The notes: a model not told the origin generated them from the letters alone. A stretch of DNA of 64,000 nt from Liolophura sinensis (GCF_032854445.1 NC_088302.1:20393338-20457337); one strand, 5' to 3'. Positions 11,982 to 24,356 are shown, counted from the stretch's first letter. Made by a program: numbers and translations.

Positions 11982-12219
11982 CTACTGACACACCTCTGTC
12001 TTCAACACCACGGCATCCGTATCTTCCATTTCCCCCTCCTCCAGTTCTTCTGCCTCATCTACTGCCTCTGACTTCACTGTCATCTCTACTTCTTCTTTTA
12101 TTTTCTCTCGGATCTCTGCAGCCTTTTCCTCAAGGCATTCCTTGATATCATCAGATATGTCGAAAGATTTGCTCCTTTTCTGGTTCCGCAGTCGTCTCAG
12201 TTTTTTCTTCTGGTTTGAC
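11982..12219 (-). CDS. PHAX: PHAX exon 5 (C-terminal)
   Basis: Acceptor ATTTCAG at 12220-12221, then one base completing an Arg codon split with exon 4. Encodes SNQKKKLRRLRNQKR and a long acidic helix (EEKAAEIREKIKEEVE), and stops at 11982. Confidence 0.85.
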
Positions 12220-15200
12220 CTGAAATATGGAATATTAGAATTTTTCATAAGTTTGTAAAGAAAGGTGGTCAAAAAGCAGCAATTTGTTTGTCACACTAAA
12301 CAAGGGGAGACAACTCACTACCGTTCCATAAGCCATAAATTTACACAAGAAACTGTTAAAAGTTTGAAATCACAAAGAAAGTTTGACAAGAAGTTCAGAA
12401 GTTGCTAGTGAACTCCATGAAACCTTACAGTGTCCATAAAGGACTATGTGGTGGCCAAAACTGCATTTAAAAACTTACCTGTATTCCTTCTTATTCCGAC
12501 AAACGTCTTCAAAGAAAATGGATTTGACTTGTTCTTTTTTAATGTCTGGGTCTGTTTTAGAAGAAATATATATACTCCCCCTGGTGTCCTGCGTCTTTCT
12601 TGATTCTGAAACAGTATCAGATATTCACTATACATGTAGGACAATGGACTGAAAATCTTTATTTAAAGATGATAGTACAGACTATTTGACAGTTTCCTCC
12701 TCCCTTATCTGGTTACCTTCAGCAACAATACTGACAGAAAGAAGGGATAGTTGTCACATACTTTGTACAAAAACATATATTCATAATATGAAGTTTTGGG
12801 GTTTAATGTTTGCTTTTTAACATTTCAGTCAGACAGTATCTATTTAAGCAAATGTGGACACACCTATTATGGTGCTGCCCTCACTGGAAAGCCATGCCTT
12901 ACAGTAACACACCCGAAGAGACACCTAATACAACCCAGTCAAAGCATAATGACACTTGGAATACAGGTCACTACTATCTCTATTTTCAGATGCAAAGCAA
13001 GAAGTACAATGACTATGATTAGGAGTTCAATCGTGGTCAAGAGAATACAAAGAGTTGCAATTTTTGAAATATTTCAGTCTTAAATACAAACATTGAGAAT
13101 GTGTAATTAGGCACACTTCCTGCTTAAAACAAGTTGGTCTCAGCAGGATACATCTTTGTTCTTTTCTGTAATAAATATTTTTTTTTTATTATATCCAAAA
13201 TGTGGCAAAAGATCCCATAGTATTCACATCAGGGGTAATAATTTTCACATTAGGTAGGAGACTTCACATGTTAAACTGTCCCCTTTCACTTAAATTCTAC
13301 AATTGAATAAATTCCACAGTAACTTGAGGACAAAGAGTCTGAGAACCTGAAATTTCAAATGTGACCTTTCAAATGCTGTTGTTTCATCAGTCGATTCAGC
13401 TTCAAAATTAAAAGGCTACTGGATGGCTTATCTGACAACATTTGGAACTCTTCAGGTATTTCCATGTCAGCCACATATTGGAGAAATATGAAACTCTGCA
13501 CTTTTGTTTAACAATTTCATAAATGAGGATGTAACATAGGTTTACTAAATATTTTTACACTAGAATTTGTTCTTTTCAGCTAACAAATGTATTAAACCTC
13601 AATTTTGGATCATATTTATATTTTTAAATGTCAGAAAATATATCATAATTTAGGTTGAATGCATATGTTTCGATACAAACAACAAATTTACATTCACACA
13701 AATTTACTAGACAAGCATCACATCCTTATTTGGAACACTATTATGCAACAATGATAAATATCAAAAGTTGGTCCCAAATACCCAACATACAAAAATATTT
13801 TCAAATACCCTTTTCTCTTGAAAAAAACAATCCAAAAAAATAGTTTTGACACTCTATCATCTGATTTTGGCATCATTTTTATGTTTATCTTCTCCTTCAG
13901 AAATGATGTATTTTTACATATCATGGGAACTGAGTTGCAAAGACAGGAAGTTAATCACAGCAACTTACAAAGGTCAGGATTCCACCATCAGCTTCCTTCT
14001 CAAGTGTCAACTTGAGTAACTCTAGGGCCTTTTCCTTACCCAACACCCTCACAACCACGACCTGAAGACAACAATAAAATTGCATTTAATTCCTCTACCC
14101 AACAGAATTTTAATGCCAGACCCCTAGTAAATGTCTAGCTTCTGATCTATGTGGCTAGGATGGCAATGTATCAGCCTTTTGTACTTGCCATGTATGCACT
14201 CATTGTCTGCCAATCTCTGAGGTACCAAGAAACATCCTGGTCACCCCAGCAGCAGCTAGACTTGAACTCGCATATTGTGACCACATTAGTCAAGGGTAAC
14301 TGAGCCTCAAGAAGAAGCCATTGATACCCTCAGCCAGTAGCCTATTAGGATGGGCCTAAGGAATACGCAGAAGAGTGAAACTTGCAACAACAAGCAAAGG
14401 TTGACAATGTGTAAGGAAATAGCTGATAACCACATTCGACACCAATCTTCTCCAGGTAGTTGTAAATCGGCTGTACAATTGTGCAATCCAACAAATAACC
14501 TAATGAGTCAACAAGAACCGGACCATAGATTATACAAGTTATGCCAGCTGTAAACAGTCACGCTATGGTAATGAAGGAGTCGTCAATGTCGTGCTCACAA
14601 CAACATACAATTTCAGCCTAATGCTATGAGGCAGCTGCATTGAATGGTAAGATTAGCACCCAGTCACCATGGCAATAATGAGCACTATGGAGTATGGTGA
14701 GATAGTACATGTACAGTACAGCTGGATCCTAACCATCAATCCGACCCTGATCAAACACTCTGCCAACAGTTCGTGCATGGTGGCGCCATGGTCAGCGTAT
14801 CATTTTACGACATTCTTTCACTTGCTGGAGATTGATGTAACGACATGAGATGTACACGCAAGACCTTGAATTATTTGCTTGACTTCATCTATAAATTTTA
14901 TAATTTATTCCCGATTTTGAACATAATAAGTGCACAGACGAGGCTGATATTTCATGAAAGGTAATTAAAGTAAAACAGTAAAAACTAGATTGAAATTGCT
15001 CTAACAGATTTCTCTTTACCGGTACCAAAAATCATCGGATTTGATTTTTATCTTCTATGGTGTATTCTCATAATTTATACAAGGATAGATGGAAGAATAT
15101 TCCCAAATTATGTAATATATTTTAAAGATTGATTTTATGCAAGATTAAGGATGCATATATATATATATACATATAGGCCTTGGGCCTGCATCAAGTCTTC

Positions 15201-18200
15201 ACGAGTATATAAAGGCCACAAAACACATTTTTGTGCTTATAAAAATCAATAAATGACAGGATCAAAATTGTGAAATTGGATATACAATTTAGGACCTTTA
15301 TACGTGTCAGCTGTTCAAATTTTATAAATTGTTGACCTTGTGTGATGAACCGATATGACACATCACATTTACATTTTCAATAGAGGTGAATTCTGCGCAA
15401 AATTCATGTGCAAGTAAATATGCTGCGAGCATGATAACAGATACGACGGTTTACAGGAAACTGATCCGTATTTAGCATTGAAACATTTGATTATCATGAG
15501 CTGACAGTCCTCTGACCGCCTGCTGAGGATCCCATCATGGTATGACGGTGCATGGTCAGCGTATAGTAGTCTGACCATATACCAGCCGTCAGCGTATCCT
15601 CCGGTCACAATGGGCGTAGGATTGATGGTTAGGATTCGGCTGTAATGTACATGGCAGGTTAATGTGGAGACCCACTGTTATATAAAAACTGTTATATCTG
15701 TAAACTTAGTGATGAAGATATGCAATCTGGAAACTGAGTTTTTTTAAGTTTCTGAAAAAAAAATATATGCTATCTGAATTTTAGGTCTAGCACTCGTACA
15801 TGATGCATTTTTCTAAATTTGATATTTTTATGGGAAGAACACAGCATCCAGTTTGTTACACAAAAACGAGAATGTCACACCAAAAATGATGTAGCATTAC
15901 ATCTCCGGAGAACACACGAAGTCAGCTGTTAAATTACTGCAGTATACCTACCTACTAACTCAACATTAGGCTCTTCCAACTCCATTACAATGTCTGCAAC
16001 AATTTTTGCTTCACTGTCATCAAGTTTTGGGTTAACTGTTTTAATTTCCAACTCTCTGGATTTCTTTTTACCAACACGCTCTTTCACTGGGCGACGCCTT
16101 TTTGTGCCTCTCTGCTTATGCCCGAATTGTTCTGTAGCGATAACATTGTCAAAAGGGTCATGTGACTCTTGGGAGGGGTCAATCTGATTCATACAATGAG
16201 GCCGCGAGTCCAGCTTGGCTTGAGTGAAGTCGTAGCTTTCCACATCCCGATCCATCTGCAGGCTGCTATCTAGCTTATCTACACCAAGGCCGATCATGGC
16301 GGTGGACAGCGTTTGCTCCTGTAACACCACGCCCCACACATTATTCACCTTACGACTGGGATCTGATACAGAGCGTGTAATCTCGTTCGTGTCAAAACGA
16401 TAACCCCCTGTCTCCATGCTTTCCACCCTCTTCTTCTTGGCTCGGGATGCATACCTGCCATCATCGCTTTCATCGGAGTCATCACTAGAGCTGCTCAATC
16501 CACCCACAGGGTCCCTGGTGGTTCTCCCTTGGATATAGGGAGCAGGAGCGAATGGCCGGGCCACAGTTGGATGTACATTGTCCTCTACATCTGACACAGG
16601 CTCCTGCAAAGTGTAATACAAGCAACATAAATCACTACTCTTGACATACAATTGATATCAAACTATTTCTTTCTTGTATTGCAATAGTATAAACCCTCAG
16701 TTAGTTGTAAGACTAGGGCCACTTTCACAAAACTTTGTAAATCAATTTTTCGTAACTGTTTTCGTAAAGGACGTTGCCTAGGTTATAGTGCCACAAGGCG
16801 ATGTCATTTACGAGAAAAGTTAAGAAAAATGTGACTTATGAAGTGTTAAGAAAATAGCTCCAGGTATCACCTGAGGAGTCGCATAACTCTCATTCAGCCC
16901 CAAATGTGTCTGATTTGAAGTATAAAGGAACATTTATCACAGTTCACACACCCATTATTGATAACCTGCTTGGTATCAACCATGACCAACTGAACATTCC
17001 AACAAATTAACTACAAATTGCACAGTTTTCACCGTTGACGTCAAAGAGCAAGGGATCATTGTCGCAATTGCTACCCGCATCAAAAGTGGAAATCTGTCCC
17101 TGCACCGTTCAAGTTAGGCCCAGCGTTGCTACAACTGCGCTGTGTTCTCTAATCATATTTTCCCACATCACTGTTATAACTAACTACAAACGAAATATCT
17201 CCGACTCGTTCACTTGAACAGATCACCGGCCATGTTGTCATCATAACAATTCACAAATTGACAAATTCTGTAGGATAATAAATGCACACCTTTTCGCTTT
17301 TGTTATTGGTGCATCGTGTACCATGAACGGAAGTTGACTTCTTCAAGTGAGCGGCGATGTGGGGAAAATATGATTTGGCAGCAGGCTGCTCAGGTGTTTC
17401 TGTTTCACACGGAGCGTGAAATTTAGGCCCCGCCTAAATTGAAAGGTGCGGTAATGAACTTTGTTTTGCTTTGGGTAACATTTGTGACGATGGTAATATG
17501 TTAGTTCAGTTAAATGGGCTAGGTCAGGTGTAATGCCAGGGTTTTAACCCCAACTTCCTGTTTATGCGCGAGAGCCTTCACGAGAACTCCCAAAAACGTG
17601 TATCTCACATAGGCCAGTAAGGTTAGCATATAGATGTGCTATTCTGGTAAATGGGTCCAAGATTTCCCTACGAACTGAAGAGTGAAGAAGCACTGATTGG
17701 GTAATACTGCCAAACAGACATTTTAGGTTGTTGATGCACTATAAATTTCTGCACTGTTAGTTTGCACCTAGTCAAAATATATCAGAATTTTGACTGTTTT
17801 GGATAGAACTGAAAACTTTTTTGCCAGTGTTACTTCCTACCCCACTGGCTGTTACCAAGGTAAGAAAATGCTATGACTTCACTTCCAACTACCAACAGCT
17901 CAAACAAGTGGTTGTCATTCTAGGTTGATATTTTGATATGTTGTAGAGAAAAGTGCAAGCTGCATGTGGTGGTATGACATTGTACCACGCGAAAGTTAGG
18001 GCATATATTTTAGAGTTTGCAGTTGACAAATTTACTACATAAATAGTAAGGAAAATCAATGCGCTCATACTTATCCCACAGATTTTAGACAGAAAACAAT
18101 AAACATTTCAAATAACTGCCCCTTGATGTCTCCACCATGTCAGAAAGAGATGCATATATTCTATATTCGACATGCTAACGCAGTGCTCCTGAAAGTGAAT

Positions 18201-18361
18201 TTGCGTCGGGTAAATATTGTTATGTTGTTGTTGCAGAGACATGCTTTTCGGGATAGGGAGCTAGACTTTTATGAAGTATACTTGGACTTCCATACCTGCT
18301 TGGGCTCTAATGCCTCAGTTTCATCATCCGAAGGAAGCTCCCCTTCTTCCAAGTCAGCCAT
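11982..18361 (-). CDS. PHAX: PHAX, phosphorylated adaptor for U snRNA export (five exons, one frameshift)
   Basis: Five coding exons on the minus strand: 18296-18361, 15956-16603, 13969-14061, 12479-12605 and 11982-12219. Phases agree throughout except for one missing base in exon 4; with it restored the product would be about 390 residues, close to the vertebrate length. Hallmarks: acidic N-terminus; VNNVWGVVLQEQ, the most conserved family motif; RRRPVKER basic segment; the RNA-binding domain GKEKALELL...GGILTF and RRRTPGGVYIFLLK; and an acidic, Lys-rich tail. PHAX bridges cap-binding complex on capped U snRNA and the export receptor CRM1 in the nucleus. Introns hold SINE-like and inverted-repeat sequence. 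Because only one base is wrong and everything else is intact, a sequence or assembly error is more likely than gene loss. Confidence 0.9.
12479..12605 (-). CDS. PHAX: PHAX exon 4 (RNA-binding core, frameshifted)
   Basis: 127 nt between TTTCAG and GTAAGT. The first part reads NQERRRTPGGVYIFLLKQT in phase 0. After a G run at 12548-12550 (CCC on the coding strand), the family sequence continues one frame over (PDIKKEQVKSIFFEDV). A length of 128 nt would fit the exon 5 phase, so exactly one base is missing. Confidence 0.85.
13969..14061 (-). CDS. PHAX: PHAX exon 3
   Basis: 93 nt, phase 0 on both sides, acceptor TCTTCAG and donor GTAAGT. Encodes VVVVRVLGKEKALELLK through GGILTF, matching the first half of the PHAX RNA-binding domain. 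Confidence 0.9.
14062..15955 (-). other. PHAX intron 2 with repeats
   Basis: 1.9 kb intron. It contains an old SINE-like stretch near 14150-14320 (box-B-like AGACTTGAACTCGCA), a pair of inverted repeats near 14706 and 15654, and a short TA tract near 15155. Confidence 0.6.
14706..15654. mobile_element. inverted-repeat element in PHAX intron 2
   Basis: The left end contains CTGGATCCTAACCATCAATC (within 14706-14742). The right end (15619-15654) contains its near-complement GGATTGATGGTTAGGATTC. The arms are about 36 bases, about 0.95 kb apart. This fits a non-autonomous DNA transposon or foldback element. I see no transposase between the arms and no clear target-site duplication. Confidence 0.5.
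15956..16603 (-). CDS. PHAX: PHAX exon 2
   Basis: 216 codons, phase 0 on both sides, from EPVSDVEDN after TTTGCAG to ...ELEEPNVEL before GTAGGT. It holds the Ser/Asp-rich acidic stretch (SSSSDDSDESDD), the VNNVWGVVLQEQ motif, the Lys/Arg segment KQRGTKRRRPVKERVGKKK, and the start of the RNA-binding domain. A donor three or more bases later is also conceivable, but only this one keeps phase with exon 3. Confidence 0.9.
16711..16860 (+). repeat. dispersed repeat, copy 2
   Basis: Resembles 7095-7205 (CCACTTTC, CTTTGTAA, ACAAGGCGATGTCATT in the same order). It lies in PHAX intron 1. Confidence 0.5.
18296..18361 (-). CDS. PHAX: PHAX exon 1 (start)
   Basis: ATG at 18361, then 22 codons (MADLEEGELPSDDETEALEP...) ending CAG|GTATGG. 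The acidic start matches the PHAX family. Upstream sequence around 18362-18480 is the likely promoter; I see no TATA box. Confidence 0.85.
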
Positions 18362-18479
18362 TCGAAGTGTAACGAGTGTTGTGCGCGAGCTTTCCTATTC
18401 TTACCTCGCAAACGTAAAGATTACGACTTACACCTCATGAATATTCATCGTTTATACCGGGTACTCTTCTTATTACCTC

Positions 18480-19620
18480 CCTTGTAAAAGAGCGCATGTT
18501 TAGTAATTAAAATTAGGACCCCATACGTATGGGTCCATTTTTTTTTTTTTTTTTTTTTAACGCCCGACTTTTGAAGTTGGGACCCCGGGCAACTTCATAA
18601 CTTACATAATTGAACATTATGATAAGGGTTATGCTATAATCTCGCCTCATGTCATTGTGCTTTTGCACTATAAATTTCTGCAAAGTAACTTTTGTCGCTT
18701 GCAAATTATACTTTCTCAGTCCCAAATAATTATAAAATGCACATTCAACCAAATAATACGATAAGATTAAAACTTATCACAGCCATCTTCAGACATGTAG
18801 GGGGCCTATGTGACATAAAGTTAAGGCCTTTTGTCCTAACGTATATATAGCTTGCCTTATTTCCTCCCTGTCTGGATCAAGTATATGTACCGGTATTGGA
18901 ACAGTGTCTCACATAGGGTCTATAGTTGCTGCAGTTGAGATTGAAAGAAGCGGGCTGCGCCTATATTTTGTATTTTATTTTTATTTAGATCATATATGTC
19001 TCTTTCAAATTTTTTTATTAATAAGCTGCCTTGTTGACATAGGCTAAGGCATCGCACGCCTAGAACAAGACGGTCTAAAGCGTTGTATTCTTTTTTTCTT
19101 TCTGTACCAATACGTCACAGTTTCTGCGTAGATCTAGTCGTGCCCGCCCAGCAAAAAGTCGCACATCGGAGATGCAGATGAAGTTCACAAGTACTGCAGC
19201 GTGGCCGCTGAGAATATGTGTTTTGACCTGTGGAACTGACCTGTGAGGCGATCCTGTCCCATGTGATCCTTGTTTTTGGCTTAAAATGCGAGTTATTTAT
19301 CTCATGTTAAAAGCCTGGTCAAAACATGCAGTGAGAGATGCTCATCTGTGACTGCCATATTGGCAAGTAACATTTTCTCTTCCTCAGTTTTTTTTTTCAC
19401 TATGTCATTTTTTTTTTATCTTCAACAAGATGTTGTTTTTTTTCTCTTGCAAACAGTTTATTTTCACCATGTCACTTTTATGGCTGCGTACGTACGACTG
19501 TACACATATATATGCCCATCTTCACATTCTGTTTCGAGTCACACCTAAGACTTTGAAAGAGGAAGTTGTAACTTCCTCGCTTGGCATTCAGCATGAATGG
19601 GATAGTGCAACGACTGGCTG
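18480..19620. other. non-coding interval upstream of PHAX
   Basis: T-rich homopolymer at about 18539-18558 and AT-rich sequence. No coding exon is supported. Confidence 0.5.
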
Positions 19621-19806
19621 ACCCGTATCAGTATAATGGCTCACGGCTTACTTGCCTTCGGTAAGTCGTCTCAGTGAAGCAGCACTAGATAAAAGAGCAG
19701 TGGAAATCCGTCCTGCAACAAGGGGGCACATTACATTAAGGATTCCTTCGTCGTCATATGACTGAAAAATTGTTAAGTGCGACGTTAAACCCCAAGCACT
19801 CACTCA
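19620..19806 (+). repeat. second SINE-like family copy
   Basis: A stretch ending CTGAAAAATTGTTAAGTGCGACGTTAAACCCCAAGCACTCACTC (in pieces), a repeat end also recalled from mollusc genomes and echoed near 29850-29900 (AGTACGACGTTAATCCCTAA...AATCACTCAGTC). It differs from the main SINE family in this window. Confidence 0.5.
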
Positions 19807-20629
19807 ATAACCAGAATTGTAGAAATGGTGAAAATTATACATGTACATGTTTTTGGCCATTTATTATAATATTTTATTTCTCAATTTGCAGCTAATGAGG
19901 CCTTTCCATTTTTTCTCTTTCCCCTCATTTAAAGAGGAAAACCAAATTCAAATGATATATATCTTAAATTTCTCAGGTAATTTAACTTGTAATCAGTTGT
20001 GTTGTCAGAGTTCCTGTGCCCTGCATGATTACCAGTGGATTATCTCACTGAGGCGACCGGATTACTGGGAATAGGGCCTACACACACGACTGCTTAGTGT
20101 TTAGAATCTAATGGAGTATTTAACTATACCGGTAAGCTCTTCACGGGGCTTAAACTTAATGTACTGAAAACTCGGCTTGAAATGTATAGGCATTGATAAC
20201 GACATTATTGAACATAGAGAAGAAACAAAACATGATAACATTATCTTCCTGCTGATTTTTGTCCGTAAAAACAAAACCGCAGCTACATTGGGCAGGCTTC
20301 TGCAAGGTAACATTGTGGAATTGTCATGTGAACGCACCCACAAGATGGCGTGCTGAAATAGGTAAACCTTCGGCAGAGTGAAACTAACTGAAAGAAGAAT
20401 ATGGAGGGGAAACTATAGCATATATAGCTGCTTCACATAGGCCTACATCTCGCTACCTCGCAACATGGATGGACCTTCCTAAACCTAGGCGGACAGCAAA
20501 ACAGCGAGTTGAAAAACAAGTTGTCCCCAACCAACATTGTACTCCGCAAACGTTCTCACGAGTGTAGTCGACCGCTTATATTGTCAGCAAGGACTTACAA
20601 GAGCAAGGCCTTACAAGAGCGAGGGCTTA

Positions 20630-20690
20630 CAAGGTTTTGAACCCGAACCCTGTCTGTTCTGGTGTCTGAAAAACATCCTTCCTTAAACAC
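20630..20690. repeat. tRNA-like repeat fragment
   Basis: TTTTGAACCCGAACCCTGTC followed by a conserved tail matches 40025-40085 (GTTTGAACCCGAACCAGGTC). It looks like a degenerate box-B region of an old SINE. Confidence 0.4.
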
Positions 20691-21547
20691 TAGATCATGA
20701 TCGGCTTGCTCTTGCTTCACGAAGGATTTCAGTTAAAATTTAATTGTTTTGTCGACAGATATCATTCATTATTAACTGAACATTGATTGTTTTGCTTGTA
20801 AATGTAAATGTCTTGGTTTAAATAGTACAGTTTAGCTAATATTTCTTGTTTTGAATCCCCCCACCCCCCGTAAATAAAGTACCAGAAGTTAAAGGTTAAC
20901 GTTTACTCCAGCGAGAATTGCGGACATTAAAGAACTCTCCATACTGTTGTTTTTCGTATTTTACTACAGATAGTCAAAACCGAAATATATTGTATCTCAG
21001 GTAAAAGCAACAATACTGTATTCCTACTGATATAAAACAATTTTCCCCGAAAGCTATAACAGCAGAAATTACATGCTCTTTTTGACAGGTTCAAGGATGT
21101 GCTTTGGTCAGATCTGGACACGGTCACACGCCAATTTAAGTTGACGCTAAAGACAGCGGATCAGTGGTTTCCCCACATGTGTTCCGGATCCGTGAGTTCA
21201 AGAATCGCCTTCAGGTACTTGCAAAACCGAGTAGTCCTCTATGTTATACAGAAGAGCAATTAGAGTCGACGGACAACCGGCTGTCAGTGCTCGTCGAAAA
21301 ATCGCATGGTTCAAATACATTTGACTGTGATTACCGACATCTATTAGAAATCTACGGTTACCAGAATCCAAGGTCAATAATCGCATGCCAATTCCCAAAA
21401 CAGAGATTTTATAAATATATGCAGAGGGTTCAAAAGAATCTATGAATTAGATCTAACTTCTGTAAGCTAATTCTTGCTGAAAATGTCTGAGGCGGATCAG
21501 CCAAGAACAGTGGCAGCGATATCATCTGTTCGTTAAATATTAGCTTG

Positions 21548-21683
21548 TACGAATGGATTTGCGTTCCGTTTGGGCTTTGTAACGCCTCAGTAACATTCCA
21601 ACGCCTGGTAGAAGGCGTTTTGTGGTTTTGCAAATACGGGAGCTTAGTGATCCATATTCGGATGGCATCCTGATTTTCAGCTC
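21548..21683 (+). pseudogene. Ty3/gypsy-type reverse transcriptase remnant
   Basis: The plus strand reads YEWICVPFGLCNASVTFQRL, the palm-domain segment before the catalytic box (family: MPFGLCNAPATFQRLM). After a frame change it reads YSDGILIFS in place of YLDDILIFS. The catalytic Asp pair is altered and the frame is broken, so it is a dead fragment. No LTRs or integrase are visible nearby. Confidence 0.75.
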
Positions 21684-21734
21684 GCGCTTACCCTCTGTCA
21701 ATTGCGCAGACTACATGGAAACATGTGTTTGATA

Positions 21735-21860
21735 TACTTTCTTAGTTCTTTGGAGGTTTGTGTTATACGTCCTTTTGGGAATTGCCGCTGTCATTATTGA
21801 CATCGACCTGATCGGTTGACCACTGGTATACGAATCTCTGTTTCGACGCATAGATGACGT
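21735..21860 (+). repeat. dispersed repeat R3, copy 1
   Basis: Contains TTCTTAGTTCTTTGGAGGTT, GTTATACGTCCTTTTGGGAA and TTTCGACGCATAGATGACG. Copies with the same order lie at 34683-34830 (same strand) and 42895-43045 (reverse). Probably a short non-autonomous element. Confidence 0.6.
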
Positions 21861-22070
21861 CTCTTGGGGAGAAGTGGGAACTGGCCCTTGGAAAACTCAA
21901 ACTTTGTGTGACTAGCGTATGCCGAACAACAGTTGTAAAGCGTATTTTAGGCGTGATGAGCTATAATTACATATCATAACGACGGTCCCGGTTGTTTTAA
22001 AATGGATGGCCGATATCAGCCAACACAACTCTACAGAAGATGCACCCCAAGCTGTGCTCATATTGCAAAC

Positions 22071-22671
22071 GCTGTTCGCTGGTTAGACTGCGCAGTCATG
22101 CTGTTCACTGGTTAGACTGCGCAATCACGCTGGTTAGACTGCGCAATCACGCTGTTCGCTGGTTAGACTGCGCAATCGTGCTGTTCGCTGGTTAGACTGC
22201 GCAATCACGCTGTTCGCTGGTTAGACTGCGCAATCGCGCTGTTGGCTGGTTAGACTTCGCAATCACACTGTTCGCTGGTTAGACTGCGCAATCACGCTGT
22301 TCGCTGGTTAGAGTGCGTAATCACGCTGTTCACTGGTTAGACTGCGCAATCACGCTGTTCGCTGGTGAGACTGCGCAATCGCGCTGTTCGCTGGTTAGAC
22401 TGCGCAATCACGTTGTTCGCTGGTTAGACTGCGCAATCGCGCTGTTCGCTGGTAAGACTGCGCAATCACGTTGTTCGCTGGTTAGACTTCGCAATCGCGC
22501 TGTTCGCTGGTTAGACTTCGCAATCGCGCTGTTCGCTGGTTAGACTGCGCAAATCGCACTGTTCGCTGGTTAGACTGCACAATCACGCTGTTCGCTGGTT
22601 AGACTTCGCAATCACACTGTTCGCTGGTTAGACTGCGCAATCGCGCTGTTCGCTGGTTAGAATGCGCAATC
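22071..22671 (+). repeat. 29-bp minisatellite, about 20 copies
   Basis: Unit approximately GCTGTTCGCTGGTTAGACTG plus CGCAATCAC. Units differ by single bases (TGCGC/TTCGC, CACG/GCGC) and one is shortened near 22130. Open frames across it come from the repeat and are not genes. Confidence 0.9.
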
Positions 22672-23371
22672 AGCCAGAGATGGGTCTTTGACTGCTTATT
22701 ATTACCAAAGTGTGGGGATCTTCAAATTCTATATCGAGTGCTGGATTTCTAAATGATGTTATTCCATTCATAAACAACACATTTGGTTTAGTTATATTCC
22801 TTTATTTAAATTTATTTCTTTGATTCGTGTTTAATGAGATATGTTAAAGGATTTTTTTTACCTAAATATGAGAATGGTCACTATTATGAATGGAGGAATT
22901 ACTGACGAACTTTCTCAGCTGTTGCGTACAGACCTGGATACCATACCAGGATGACAAGGTGACAAATCTCGACCAAAATTCGTCCGAATCTCTCTTTCGT
23001 TGTTGCCTAAGTCGTCACAGGATGTCACCTTATTCACTGAATACATTCCTGTTACCTACCTTTCAGTTTTAAGAGACGGTGACATTATTATTCAATTTTT
23101 GCATGTTGCAGAGTGGAGCATCATGATTCTTTCTCGAAATTATGGAGAGCCGGCAATCACGATGTTTCACTCTGTAACATGCTGAAGTTGGTTCTGTTAT
23201 TAAATCGAATAACATACACAATCTTCAATGAGACAGCGTCTCGATTTCCGTTCTGCATTATACAGCAGGTAGAAAGCACAAAAGTCGATGAAACTGACTT
23301 CGCAGACGACGCGCGAATTGGATTACAAGGGGGCACAACTCGGCATGCGACCAAAAATAATTTTTTTTTTT

Positions 23372-23530
23372 CTTTGATTGGTGTTTTACGCCGTACTGAA
23401 GAATATTTCACTTATACGACGGCGGCCAGCGTTATAATACGGCCGCAGGGGAAGCCAGCATGAGCTGGACTTGAACTCACAGCGACCTCAATGGTATGTC
23501 CAGGCCTAATGGCCAAGCTTTCTAATGGTG
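23372..23530 (-). repeat. SINE copy (reverse)
   Basis: Reverse complement of the main SINE: TTTGATTGGTGTTTTACGCC, AAGAATATTTCACTTATACG, ...GCCAGCATGAGCTGGACTTG, AACTCACAGCGACC. A T run at the left is the complement of the A-rich 3' tail. Confidence 0.8.
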
Positions 23531-24189
23531 GCAGTGATGTAAAGCGATTGTAGGGAGGTGCACATGGGCTGAAAGGAGTATGTCTAATAATCTGGAGCTC
23601 TCGAGCTGGGTCATAAAAGATGTGGCTCGAGAACGCGACCGACCGAATCCGTTTTTTCAGAATTCTTCCAAAAGATGGTTCTAGAGAATAAAAGTTTTAT
23701 AGATCTACATGTATGTATATATTTAGTTAAGCATGTACGATCCAGACGCTTTGAGTGGGCAAATAAAACACTTTGACACGGTGTACTGCTCAAAGCGAAA
23801 GTAGGTCAGGCGCATTTCCCCGAAGTCAAAATAAGAAGGTATCACGTGACATTTGCTTGCTGTTAGTGTACGAAGGTAGAGTGAAAGAAGTATCACGTTC
23901 TGCCTTATCGTATATACCTGACTTTTCCTTCGTCACAACGTACAAAGACCCCAGACCTGTGGGTAAGTCACAGCTTCTCAATTAGGACACTGGCCTAAGG
24001 AGATGGCCTTCCTGTTATGGACAGGGCTAGATTCAAATCACAGTCACGGTACCGTATATAGTGAGTCCAACCAACAGCAAGGTGATTATATCAGATGGGC
24101 TCCACGCAACCCTTAACTTAAAGCCATACAGGTGTTCTCTTTAGGACTTACATATTGCTGCTATATAATGCAACGTTAAATTATTGTGA

Positions 24190-24343
24190 TGTAACATGCG
24201 GATGGACGTGGGTATCCCTTGGGCTTTACCCGGTTTCCTCCCACCATAATGCTGGCCACCGTCGTATAAGTGAAATATTCTTGGCTATGGCGTAAAACAC
24301 CAATCAAATAAATAAATAAATAAATAAATAAATACATAAATAA
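24190..24343 (+). repeat. SINE copy (3' part)
   Basis: Contains GCGGATGGACGTGGG, CACCATAATGCTGGCC, GTCGTATAAGTGAAATATTC and an AATA-repeat tail. The head is missing. Confidence 0.8.
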
Positions 24344-24356
24344 TCCGCATCCTTGG

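Noticed and set aside
22313-22543. 76-codon frame with periodic peptide
   Set aside because: It only translates the 29-bp minisatellite.
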